Made by a program: the position numbers and the translations under genes
Part shown: positions 17,871 to 25,975 of the stretch, piece by piece
How positions within the stretch are numbered: position 1 is the first letter of the stretch
Layout: every line of letters starts with the position of its first letter
The notes under the pieces: generated by a model
The model's input: the letters and a program-made list of their open reading frames with translations, nothing else
The model's database searches: none
What the model was told of the DNA's origin: nothing
Source: Salegentibacter_A chungangensis
GTDB taxonomy: Bacteria; Bacteroidota; Bacteroidia; Flavobacteriales; Flavobacteriaceae
Direction of reading: 5' to 3'
NCBI RefSeq assembly: GCF_042678405.1
Contig: NZ_JBHTLI010000001.1
Coordinates: 310,001-374,000, forward strand
Length of the DNA: 64,000 bases

Positions 17871-19103
17871 TTAGATATTTTTATAAGGAATACTATCCAG
17901 TTCTTTTTTCAAATCCTCGATATGCGCATAGTAAGCTTCCTTATGTGCTTTGTCTATATTCTTGGCGGTAGGCAGGTTTTGGCGATAAGGGTCAACCTGG
18001 CGCCCATTCACCCAGAATCTGTAACAAACGTGCGGCCCCGTGGCAAGTCCTGTACTCCCAACATAACCAATTACATCTCCCTGTTTTACATGCTGTCCAC
18101 GCCTTACATTACGTTTGGTCATATGAAGATACTGGGTGGTATATTTACTGTTATGGCGTACTTTCACGTAATTTCCGTTTCCTGAAGTATAACTGGAAGC
18201 AATCACGATCCCATCTGCAGTAGTTACGATTGGGGTGCCGTGTGCTGCGGCGTAATCGGTCCCCAAATGGGCTTTCCAGCGCTTCTGGACAGGATGGAAC
18301 CTTCTCTTCTGATAACGGGAAGAGATCCTGCTGTAATTAAGAGGAGCCTTCAGAAAGAAACTCTGTAGTGCTTTGGCCTCTTCGTCATAATAACTTGGCT
18401 TCCCGGTTACCGAATCGGCCTCATATTCGAAGGCATAAAATGGCTTGTCTGCGTGTTTAAAGACCGCCGCTTCAACACTTTCTATCCCCGCGAAGATGGT
18501 GTCATCTATGTATTTTTCGTGATAGACCATCTTAAACTGGTCTCCCTTTTGAAGCTTGAAGAAATCTATGCTCCATTGGTAGATGTTTGCAAGTTCATAC
18601 ACCAGCAAATTACTAAGCCCCTGCTTCTGCATGGCTTCTGAAAGTGAAGATGTCACAACTCCTGAAATCTCCCGCTTTTTAACGGAAACAGGTTTCTTTT
18701 TGGTGTACGCACGTATAGAATCTCCAATCTGAACCACAGTATAATTAATCTTATCATTCCGGTAAATGAAATACTGTGGAGTTCTGGCAGAATCCTTTTT
18801 CTTAAGGATCATATATCTTTTCCCGGCCATAATGCGCGCGGGATTGAAGGTGTCTTTTACTTTTTGTGAGATCTCATAAACCTTACCCCGGTCTACCCCG
18901 TGTTTATCAAGAATATAACCGAAGCTATCCCCTGGTTCTATGGTATCTTTTACCACTTCAAAATCATTAAGCACAAAACCGTATTCTTTCTCTACAGGCG
19001 GAGCCTTCTTGGGCTTCACCTCACTAACGGCTTCCTTCTTAACATCATCATTGCAGGCCACAAAAGCCAGCATCAACAGCATTAGCAGACTTAATTTCTT
19101 CAA
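17871..19103 (-). CDS. M23 family peptidase lipoprotein, HxC variant
   Basis: A 410-residue envelope lipoprotein (lipobox AFVAC, Cys17). An OapA/LysM-like region (about 40-135) precedes a C-terminal LytM/M23 domain (about 270-375). Zinc-site residues are visible: His279 and Asp283 in HLGTD, His327 in QYLH, and His358 in GPHVCYRFW. The canonical second His of the HxH motif is Cys360 here. The protein should cleave peptidoglycan cross-links if Cys can act as ligand; otherwise it is a regulator. The start codon is TTG at 19103, 2 nt after the kynA stop. An in-frame stop lies just upstream and the TTG start gives an intact signal peptide. Confidence 0.85.
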   Translation of the reverse strand: MKKLSLLMLLMLAFVACNDDVKKEAVSEVKPKKAPPVEKEYGFVLNDFEVVKDTIEPGDSFGYILDKHGVDRGKVYEISQKVKDTFNPARIMAGKRYMILKKKDSARTPQYFIYRNDKINYTVVQIGDSIRAYTKKKPVSVKKREISGVVTSSLSEAMQKQGLSNLLVYELANIYQWSIDFFKLQKGDQFKMVYHEKYIDDTIFAGIESVEAAVFKHADKPFYAFEYEADSVTGKPSYYDEEAKALQSFFLKAPLNYSRISSRYQKRRFHPVQKRWKAHLGTDYAAAHGTPIVTTADGIVIASSYTSGNGNYVKVRHNSKYTTQYLHMTKRNVRRGQHVKQGDVIGYVGSTGLATGPHVCYRFWVNGRQVDPYRQNLPTAKNIDKAHKEAYYAHIEDLKKELDSIPYKNI

Positions 19104-19105
19104 TT

Positions 19106-20071
19106 TTACTTTTTATTTTCTGTATTAAACATATGATTCACCCACTCTTTACCCCAGTCTTCAAATTCTTCTTCACTCCATAAGCCCGGAAAAAATGTGT
19201 TCTTCTGGAATCCCGGCGGGAGAAATTCTTTCCAGTTAGTTCCCCCGGTGGCATCTATGGTTTCATTCTTTTTACTCAGATACCTGTATGCCGCGCCCAT
19301 ATGCATCAAAGGCCAGTTCACATTTACATTGGTATCAAATTCCCGTAAAGCCTTACGCAAACTTTCGTTTTCTTTCTCAGTCTCAGGCAGATTGAGGTAT
19401 CTGTGCCAGAGCGTCTTTTCCTGAACATCCTCGGCTATCCTCATAAACCTGGGAGTATAACGCTCTTCAAATTGCTTTAGTGTTAAGGTCTTCTCACCTG
19501 TTTCCAGGTTTATTCCGCCTTTTTTCCAGTAAATATTTTCATAGAGCTCCTTGTGCTCGTCAGACTCCGAAAAGTTCTTCCGGATCTTATAAGAAACAAG
19601 GTTTACCAGTGGAGTGGAATAAAGCTCGATCATCCTGAACTGGGCCGATTGAAATCCGCTGGCCGGAAGAAGGGCCATCCTGAATTTAAGGAATTGTTCC
19701 CGCTCCATTCCCTTAATCATCACATCAAAGGAATCAATTAAGATCCTGAAGTACCGGTTGAGTCTTTTAAGCTTTTGCACAAAAAATGAAGCCGTGAGCT
19801 CTTCCTTTTCAATGATTTGCTTTTGCTCGTGGATGGCAAGCTTAAAATATAACTCGGTGATCTGGTGGTATCCGATAAAGATCTTTTCATCGGGAAAGTG
19901 AGTGAGTGTTTTCTGTAAACTCAGCAGGGTATCCAGGCTGATATAATCCCAGTAAGTGAGATACCTGTCGTACAATAAGCCATCAAGATAGGAGCCGAGG
20001 TCCTGTCCCGAATTTTTGAATTTCTCTTCAAGCTTTAAAATACGCTCAGCGATTTCGGGCTTAATTTCCAT
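19106..20071 (-). CDS. kynA: Tryptophan 2,3-dioxygenase
   Basis: A 321-residue haem enzyme that opens the indole ring of L-tryptophan to N-formylkynurenine, the first step of the kynurenine pathway. The family blocks are visible: GYHQITELYFKLAIHE with His69 (substrate-indole base position), RMALLPASGFQSAQFR with Arg131, and NWPLMHMGAAYRYL with His257 as likely haem ligand, followed by ATGGTNWKEFLPP. The family core is often written GTGGSSG; here it is ATGGTNW. It lies in an operon with DUF3108, M23 and pgi genes and is only 2.3 kb from hmgA/hppD, forming a loose aromatic amino acid catabolism region. Confidence 0.93.
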   Translation of the reverse strand: MEIKPEIAERILKLEEKFKNSGQDLGSYLDGLLYDRYLTYWDYISLDTLLSLQKTLTHFPDEKIFIGYHQITELYFKLAIHEQKQIIEKEELTASFFVQKLKRLNRYFRILIDSFDVMIKGMEREQFLKFRMALLPASGFQSAQFRMIELYSTPLVNLVSYKIRKNFSESDEHKELYENIYWKKGGINLETGEKTLTLKQFEERYTPRFMRIAEDVQEKTLWHRYLNLPETEKENESLRKALREFDTNVNVNWPLMHMGAAYRYLSKKNETIDATGGTNWKEFLPPGFQKNTFFPGLWSEEEFEDWGKEWVNHMFNTENKK

Positions 20072-20078
20072 ATTTTTT

Positions 20079-20855
20079 TTAATCCATAATTATCCTGAAC
20101 GGATGCTTCAACCCCCGATATGCATCGAGATCGGCATCCAAAGAGCCAACGGCAAGGTCAGCTTCAATTTTTACCGGTATTTTATTGGCATCATCACTTA
20201 CCCAGAAAGTAAGGCTTTCTTTTTCTTTGAAAACCCTTCCCGCCAAAACATAAGGCCTGAATTTTAAGGTGGCCACTTTACCAAATTTGGTTCTCACCAC
20301 CTCCCTTCCAAGGAATTTTATCTTAAAATCCATATTCTCATCATCGAGAAACATATTCAAATGCATCTCATCTCCCGGCCTCAACTGGTCATTTTCAATA
20401 TTGTTGCGAATATAATAAAATGACGATAACATGTCGTGAACATTTTCCCGAGTTGTATAGATGCGATTCTCATTGTGCTTCCTATCGTACACATAAGCCT
20501 TATTCTTCTGGTGATCGAAGTCTATTTCCAGGTCTTTGGTATGCCCTCCCTCATTTATCTTTCTAACAAATTTGTAAGGTTTTCCGTCCTGTTTATCAAT
20601 ATAGGTCTGGTAATAATCCTCTACCTTGAAAAAAAGATGAAGCAGGCCGGTGGACCTGCCCTCTCCCTCTACATGATATACTTCTTTGTTATTCAGAGTG
20701 GCCTCCTTCACTTCAAGGGTGGCATAGCTGGCATTAAAGGGACCGTAATGGATACGAAACTTAAACCATTCCCCCGCTTCATATGCCTGCGGAGACTGGG
20801 CAAGAATTATATTGGATATGAATAGAAAAGCAATAATTGTAAATAACCTTCTCAT
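20079..20855 (-). CDS. DUF3108 secreted protein
   Basis: A 258-residue periplasmic protein with a signal peptide ending in ILAQ. The mature part has the DUF3108 plan: GEWFKFRIHYGPFNASYATLE early, VYHVEGEGRSTGL, a central MLSSFYYIRN, and the C-terminal FWVSDDANKIPVKIEADLAVGSLDADL. In other bacteria relatives are linked to outer-membrane or exopolysaccharide functions, but no reaction is known. It is the first gene of the operon, 7 bp before kynA, and has a complete promoter upstream. Confidence 0.82.
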   Translation of the reverse strand: MRRLFTIIAFLFISNIILAQSPQAYEAGEWFKFRIHYGPFNASYATLEVKEATLNNKEVYHVEGEGRSTGLLHLFFKVEDYYQTYIDKQDGKPYKFVRKINEGGHTKDLEIDFDHQKNKAYVYDRKHNENRIYTTRENVHDMLSSFYYIRNNIENDQLRPGDEMHLNMFLDDENMDFKIKFLGREVVRTKFGKVATLKFRPYVLAGRVFKEKESLTFWVSDDANKIPVKIEADLAVGSLDADLDAYRGLKHPFRIIMD

Positions 20856-20926
20856 AACTATTTTAAAGTTTATAGATTTTCCGGGGCACTGCCGGGGATT
20901 TACGAAATTATTTACAATTTCTATTC

Positions 20927-20956
20927 CAAATGTATTAAAACGAAAAACCCCATCAA
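20927..20956 (-). promoter_or_regulatory. Promoter of the DUF3108-kynA-M23-pgi operon
   Basis: On the minus strand TTG (20956-20954) is followed after exactly 19 nt by TACATTTG (20934-20927), the full Flavobacteriia promoter layout. The TTG lies inside the neighbouring terminator hairpin. Confidence 0.65.
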
Positions 20957-20976
20957 ATTAATTTGATGGGGTTTTT
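20943..20976. terminator. Bidirectional terminator hairpin
   Basis: ACCCCATCAAA pairs with TTTGATGGGGT around a short AT loop, with A/T runs on both sides, so it can stop transcription on either strand. It separates hppD from the DUF3108 operon. Confidence 0.8.
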
Positions 20977-21004
20977 AACTTATTAACCAACTAAAACTTA
21001 AATT

Positions 21005-21082
21005 ATGAAAAAAATTAATTTTTACATTACATTAATGGTAACCACTCCAAAAATGCGAGTGCAAAACTCCGAATCTTCTTAG
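21005..21082 (+). CDS. Orphan 25-codon ORF, signal-peptide-like start
   Basis: ATG at 21005 opens MKKINFYITLMVTTPKMRVQ and runs to TAG at 21082. The start region (MKK then hydrophobic residues) and the AACTTAAATT leader look like the beginning of an exported protein gene, but the frame closes after 25 codons and nothing continues in other frames. It could be a decayed gene start or chance. It lies in the only gene-free stretch longer than 300 bp (20856-21175); apart from the terminator hairpin and the promoter already listed I see nothing else there. Confidence 0.2.
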   Translation: MKKINFYITLMVTTPKMRVQNSESS

Positions 21083-21175
21083 TGTCTGACAACCATAAAT
21101 TCAACTTTAACTAAAAAATTGTCAATTACCCAATAAAATCAATTTCTTTCTCAGAAGTTGGTGTTTTTTTAATAA

Positions 21176-22318
21176 TTATTGTAGAGTTCCTCTTAAATCC
21201 TGCTCTCTTTCGATAGCCTCAAAAAGAGCTTTAAAGTTTCCTTTTCCGAAAGACTGAGCTCCTTTACGCTGAATAATCTCAAAGAACATTGTAGGACGAT
21301 CCAATACCGGCTTGGTAAAGATCTGCAGCAGATAGCCTTCATCATCACGATCTACAAGTACCCCAAGCTCCTTTAAAGGCTCAAGATCTTCATCGATCTC
21401 CCCCACACGATCAAGAAGATCGTCATAATACGTTTCAGGAACATAAAGGAATTCCACACCACGGTCTCTTAGTTTGGTTACCGTGTCTATTATATTATCG
21501 GTGGCCAGTGCGATGTGCTGCACTCCGGCACCGTTATAGAAGTCTATATACTCTTCTATCTGGGATTTTTTACGGCCTTCAGCAGGTTCGTTTATAGGGA
21601 ACTTAATTCTTCCGTTCCCGTTACTCATCACCTTACTCATAAGCGCCGTATATTCAGTAGAGATATCTTTATCGTCAAAAGACACCAGCTGTGCGAAGCC
21701 CATCACTTTTCCGTAGAACTCCACCCATTTGTTCATCTCATTCCACCCAACATTACCGACCATATGGTCAATGAATTTCAGACCGGTTTCTTCAGATTTT
21801 ACTTTTGGCGCATAGGTTTTATATCCCGGAAGGAACGGACCTGTATAATTCTTTCTTTCAATAAAAAGGTGAACCGTTTCTCCGTAAGTATGGATCCCGG
21901 AGATCACGGCACTTCCGTGCTCATCTTCTACCACATATGGCTCTACATAAGATTCCGCCCCACGGGCAGTGGTTTCTTTATAACTTTTTCTGGCATCATC
22001 TACCCACAAAGCTACATACTTCACACCGTCTCCATGTTTATTAATGTGAGCATTAATATCTCCTCCCGGCTCCAACGGTGAAGTAAGCACCAAGCGGATC
22101 TTACCTTGCTGAAGCACATAGGAAACACTGTCCTTTTTTCCGGTCTCAAGCCCTGCGTAAGCAACAGGCTGAAAACCCCAGGCGTGCTGATAGTAATAGG
22201 CCGCCTGCTTGGCGTTGCCCACATATAGTTCCACAAAGTCAGTTCCCAGAATCGGCAGAAAATCATCTGCTTCGGGAACTACTTTTTCCAGTTTTAATGA
22301 AGTGTTATCGGTACTCAT
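21176..22318 (-). CDS. hppD: 4-hydroxyphenylpyruvate dioxygenase
   Basis: A 380-residue Fe(II) enzyme converting 4-hydroxyphenylpyruvate to homogentisate in tyrosine degradation. Two vicinal-oxygen-chelate domains are seen. The C-terminal one carries the 2-His-1-Glu iron triad: His185 in FIDHMVGNV, His268 in GVQHIALATDNI and Glu347 in MFFEIIQRKG. The C-terminal lid sequence GNFKALFEAIEREQ is complete. It lies 145 bp downstream of hmgA in the same direction, so the two steps producing and cleaving homogentisate are adjacent. The next gene starts only after the hairpin at 20943. Confidence 0.96.
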   Translation of the reverse strand: MSTDNTSLKLEKVVPEADDFLPILGTDFVELYVGNAKQAAYYYQHAWGFQPVAYAGLETGKKDSVSYVLQQGKIRLVLTSPLEPGGDINAHINKHGDGVKYVALWVDDARKSYKETTARGAESYVEPYVVEDEHGSAVISGIHTYGETVHLFIERKNYTGPFLPGYKTYAPKVKSEETGLKFIDHMVGNVGWNEMNKWVEFYGKVMGFAQLVSFDDKDISTEYTALMSKVMSNGNGRIKFPINEPAEGRKKSQIEEYIDFYNGAGVQHIALATDNIIDTVTKLRDRGVEFLYVPETYYDDLLDRVGEIDEDLEPLKELGVLVDRDDEGYLLQIFTKPVLDRPTMFFEIIQRKGAQSFGKGNFKALFEAIEREQDLRGTLQ

Positions 22319-22463
22319 AATATTTTATTTTTTAAGGTTGCAAGAATAATGGTTTAATAGATGTTATAAAAGGGAATATCGTTTACCACATCGCCATCAC
22401 CTGCGCAACCAAATCTTCTTTGTTTTCCAAATTATCTATAGGTCAATTAAAACCGGCAGGAAT

Positions 22464-23621
22464 TTACTCCAGCCAGGATTTATAATAAGTTTCATCGGCA
22501 ATCCCCAGAGCATCTTCGGTAAGTTTCAAAGGCTTAAAGGTATCTACCATTACTGCAAGCTCTTCGGTTTCTACCTGTCCGATACTGCGTTCCACAGCTC
22601 CCGGATGCGGCCCGTGCGGAATCCCGGCCGGGTGAAGCGAAATATGACCGGCTTCAATATCGTTCCGACTCATAAAATCTCCGTCTACATAATACAGCAC
22701 CTCATCGCTGTCTATATTACTGTGGCTGTATGGCGCAGGAATACTTTCAGGATGATAATCATATTTTCTCGGGCAGAAACTACAAACCACAAAGGCATCG
22801 GTCTCAAAGGTCTGATGCACCGGTGGTGGCTGGTGAATTCTGCCGGTAATAGGTTCAAAATCGTGAATAGAGAAAGCATACGGGTAGTTATATCCGTCAT
22901 ATCCCACCACATCGAATGGATGTGTGGCATAAACCATATCAAAGATCTCTCCCTGTTTTTTCACTTTAATCAGAAAATCTCCTTTCTCGTCGTTGGTCTC
23001 CAGCTCATAAGGCTGCCTTAGGTCACGCTCACAGAACGGAGAATGCTCTAGCAATTGCCCAAACCAGTTTCGGTATCTTTTAGGAGTATATATGGGTCTT
23101 CTGGATTCTACAATGAACAGTCTATTATCTTCATCGTCAAAATCTATCTTATAGATCGTTCCTCTCGGAATCAAAAGATAGTCTCCATATTTAAAATCTA
23201 GATTTCCAAGATGTGTTCTCAGTTTACCGGTTCCCTTGTGAATGAACAGCAATTCATCTGAATCGGCATTCTTATAAAAATAGTCTTTGGTTGATCCCTG
23301 GGGAGATGCAAGGGTAATATCTACATCACTATTGGTTAAGATCACCTTTCTGCTTTCAAGATAATCGGGATTCGGCACCACCTGGAACCCACGAAAACGA
23401 TAGGATTTAATATTATTCTCTGTGGCTATTTTCGGCTTTACGCTATAGCTTCCTTTTATCTCCTTAACCTGGGTTGGCCTGTGCTCGTGATAAAGGTTAG
23501 AAGACATTCCGTCAAAACCAATAGTTCCGAAAAGCTGTTCATAGTAAAGACTGCCATCGGGCTTTTTGAAGATGGTATGCCGCTTATGCGGAATCCTACC
23601 AAGCTTATGATAAAAAGGCAT
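22464..23621 (-). CDS. hmgA: Homogentisate 1,2-dioxygenase
   Basis: A 385-residue cupin-type Fe(II) enzyme that cleaves homogentisate to maleylacetoacetate. The N-terminus (MPFYHKLGRIPHKRHTIF) and LYYEQLFGTIGFDGMSS are typical. Near the C-terminus are the likely iron ligands in PYSHSNIDSDEVLYY (His, Glu) and HPAGIPHGPHPGA (His). The protein is shorter than the approximately 440-residue proteobacterial and animal enzymes, as I recall for Bacteroidota forms. Fumarylacetoacetase and maleylacetoacetate isomerase are not in this window. A 26-bp near-palindrome upstream is a candidate operator. Confidence 0.93.
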   Translation of the reverse strand: MPFYHKLGRIPHKRHTIFKKPDGSLYYEQLFGTIGFDGMSSNLYHEHRPTQVKEIKGSYSVKPKIATENNIKSYRFRGFQVVPNPDYLESRKVILTNSDVDITLASPQGSTKDYFYKNADSDELLFIHKGTGKLRTHLGNLDFKYGDYLLIPRGTIYKIDFDDEDNRLFIVESRRPIYTPKRYRNWFGQLLEHSPFCERDLRQPYELETNDEKGDFLIKVKKQGEIFDMVYATHPFDVVGYDGYNYPYAFSIHDFEPITGRIHQPPPVHQTFETDAFVVCSFCPRKYDYHPESIPAPYSHSNIDSDEVLYYVDGDFMSRNDIEAGHISLHPAGIPHGPHPGAVERSIGQVETEELAVMVDTFKPLKLTEDALGIADETYYKSWLE

Positions 23622-23643
23622 AATATTAAGTTTTTATTACCGG

Positions 23644-23669
23644 CCTCAATTTCTTAAAAGATATTGAGG
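23644..23669. promoter_or_regulatory. 26-bp near-palindrome upstream of hmgA
   Basis: CCTCAATTTCTT, AA, AAGATATTGAGG: two 12-bp arms complementary except for one position, centred about 35 bp before the hmgA ATG. It could be a dimeric regulator site or a leader hairpin. It lacks a T run, which argues against a terminator. Confidence 0.5.
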
Positions 23670-23746
23670 ATATGATATTTTTTTGGTATTAATTTTAGAT
23701 TAAAACAAATATCGTGTTTTTTTAAAGAAACATTCTTAAAACAAGG

Positions 23747-25975
23747 CTAAAACCAGAAGCCTAAACTAAAAAACCATCGACTTTGTTCCACCTCGGGCGA
23801 ATAGCTGTATTTCACCTCCAGAGGTCCGAGAAAGGTATCCACCCCATAACCCAGTGCATAGCCCGTATAATCGGGCAGTGTAAACCATTCTCCGGTCGAG
23901 AATAATTTATTCTCCACATTCGCAATATTGGCGCTTGCTATAAGATGATGTTTTTTAAAGATCTCGTAATCCAGCTCCAAGAGAGCTTTTATATAACTAT
24001 CCCCGCTCAGGCTGATGTACTCATACCCGTAAAAAGGAATAAAGTTATTAATGAAGTTATTGCCATAGCCGCCGAGGAAGAAATCGAGCGTATTAATATT
24101 ATCATTCCCTATCTTAAAACCGGTTTCGGAAGAAATTCGCGTGGTAAACCTGTTCCAGGGACTAAACGCATAGCCCAGTTTCCCCTTGGCTATTGAAAAC
24201 TCTGAAAAATCATCGTTAAAATCTGAAGACAGCAAATAAACGTGAAAATCGCCATCGAAGTAAAAACCCTTCTTGGGAAAATACTTATTGTCGTAAGAGT
24301 CGAATTTAAGATACCCAAAAGCACTGTAATAATGGCTATTATCAAAAACCGTGGTTCTCCTTTCTTCCTGCTGATTCCGGAGTGTTTCCGAAAGGATCCG
24401 CAGGTATTTATATTCGGCACCCATTCCAAATGAAAACACCTGCTTAAACAGGGTTTCCACATAGATCTGATTGGTGAAATCACTGTAATCTATCTGGATC
24501 TCGTTCACATCCGAAATATTCTCCAAACCGGCATTTTCCCGGGCAAAATCAAAGGCTATGCCTCGCTCAAAACGATTGTACCGGGAATGCAGCCCTATAC
24601 TCCAGTAATAGCCCTTATCCAGGTAATAATCGAAATTATAACGAAATTTGTCACCAACAACCAGATCCAGCGAAGCAACATCATTAGAGAAAACAGAGCT
24701 CTTATTGGTCAAGTTCACCAGGGCCCCGCTTTTGTATACATCATCATAATGCAATGCCAGCCTCAAAAAGGTTTTGCTCTTACTCTCTTCTATCTGCATG
24801 GCAAGGGTATAAAAATCATTGTCGTCGTGAGGGATCAGCCGGTAATTAATCCTGTCAAAATTCCCGGTAGCTGAGAGGTTGTTCACCCCTTCGTTAAGGT
24901 CCTTAAAGGTGAATTTTGTAAAGAATTTAAGTTTCAGTTTCCCCTGAATGTATGACCTGGGATAAGTATTGTTCCCTTCCAGGGTAAGGGTACTTATCTG
25001 AAAAGTATCGATCTTGGGCACGTTTATATCTCTTCTTTCTTTTACCTGTCTTGCCGCAAGATCTTTAAGTTCTTCAAAACGTTTTTGGGTTGCCACGGCT
25101 CCTGAATCTATGATCGCATCCCCATCATCAAAAGAAAGGATCGAAAATTCTGTAATGTCAGGTTTTATATAAATATCGGTTTTGGGGATCTTTTCCCTCA
25201 TATCACTAATGGTCCTGAAGTTACTTATCTGGGTCAGGATCTCAAAGACACTTCTAAGCTCTTCCCGGTCTACAAGACTATCCTGTACGTCCACCCCAAT
25301 AATCACCTCTGCTCCCCGGTCCCTAAGCTCTTCCACCGGATAGTTGTTTGCCACCCCCCCATCAGTAAGCAAACGGCCATCTATTTTCACAGGGGAAAAA
25401 ATAGACGGAATAGCCCCACTGGCCGAAACAGCCTTGGCAAGGGAACCCTCATCAAGAATTACCTCCTCCCCTGTTTCAATATCGGCCGCAACACAAAAGA
25501 ACGGGATTGGCAGGTCGTTAAAATCATCCACATTGCTCACGTGCATAGTAAGCCGCGACATCAGGTTATAGATATTCTGCCCTTTGGAAAGGCCTGAAGG
25601 AAAGCTGAGTTTAAAATCGTCGAAAGGCAGGGTGATGGCATATTTTTCCGAATCCTCTTTTTCATAAAAGGTTTTTGCACTTCGCGGAAGATCATCCTGA
25701 ATAAGGATATTGAAGTTGGTGGTATGAAAGATCGAATCCAGCTCTGAAGCCGAGTATCCGGAAGCATACAGCCCGCCGATTATCGCTCCCATACTGCTCC
25801 CGCCAATATAATCTATGCGAATACCCGCATCCTCAATCACCTTTAAAGCCCCAATATGGGCAAGTCCTTTAGCACCACCGCCACTAAGCACAAGTCCAAT
25901 CTTCAGGTCCTCCTTTCCCTGGGAAAAGACCTGCAGGCTAAACAGGCATAGTAAGATAAGCAGTGTTTTTTTCAT
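23747..25975 (-). CDS. Patatin-like phospholipase with BamA-type barrel
   Basis: A 742-residue protein with a signal peptide (to VFSQ). A patatin domain spans about 23-300, with oxyanion loop SGGGAKG (31-37), nucleophile elbow GSSMG (Ser61) and the catalytic-dyad Asp in TDGGVANNYP near 207. A POTRA-like region (about 325-400, LEGNNTYPRSYIQGKLKL) and a C-terminal surface-antigen/BamA-type barrel ending WFFSLGFWF follow. The layout is that of PlpD-like type Vd autotransporters, so the lipase domain may be exposed at or released from the surface. It follows uvrC with no gap (uvrC ends at 25976), so the two may be cotranscribed. Confidence 0.92.
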   Translation of the reverse strand: MKKTLLILLCLFSLQVFSQGKEDLKIGLVLSGGGAKGLAHIGALKVIEDAGIRIDYIGGSSMGAIIGGLYASGYSASELDSIFHTTNFNILIQDDLPRSAKTFYEKEDSEKYAITLPFDDFKLSFPSGLSKGQNIYNLMSRLTMHVSNVDDFNDLPIPFFCVAADIETGEEVILDEGSLAKAVSASGAIPSIFSPVKIDGRLLTDGGVANNYPVEELRDRGAEVIIGVDVQDSLVDREELRSVFEILTQISNFRTISDMREKIPKTDIYIKPDITEFSILSFDDGDAIIDSGAVATQKRFEELKDLAARQVKERRDINVPKIDTFQISTLTLEGNNTYPRSYIQGKLKLKFFTKFTFKDLNEGVNNLSATGNFDRINYRLIPHDDNDFYTLAMQIEESKSKTFLRLALHYDDVYKSGALVNLTNKSSVFSNDVASLDLVVGDKFRYNFDYYLDKGYYWSIGLHSRYNRFERGIAFDFARENAGLENISDVNEIQIDYSDFTNQIYVETLFKQVFSFGMGAEYKYLRILSETLRNQQEERRTTVFDNSHYYSAFGYLKFDSYDNKYFPKKGFYFDGDFHVYLLSSDFNDDFSEFSIAKGKLGYAFSPWNRFTTRISSETGFKIGNDNINTLDFFLGGYGNNFINNFIPFYGYEYISLSGDSYIKALLELDYEIFKKHHLIASANIANVENKLFSTGEWFTLPDYTGYALGYGVDTFLGPLEVKYSYSPEVEQSRWFFSLGFWF

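Noticed and set aside
22319..22463. Gap between hmgA and hppD searched for a second copy of the hmgA palindrome
   Set aside because: No CCTCAAT-type arm or other convincing dyad found.
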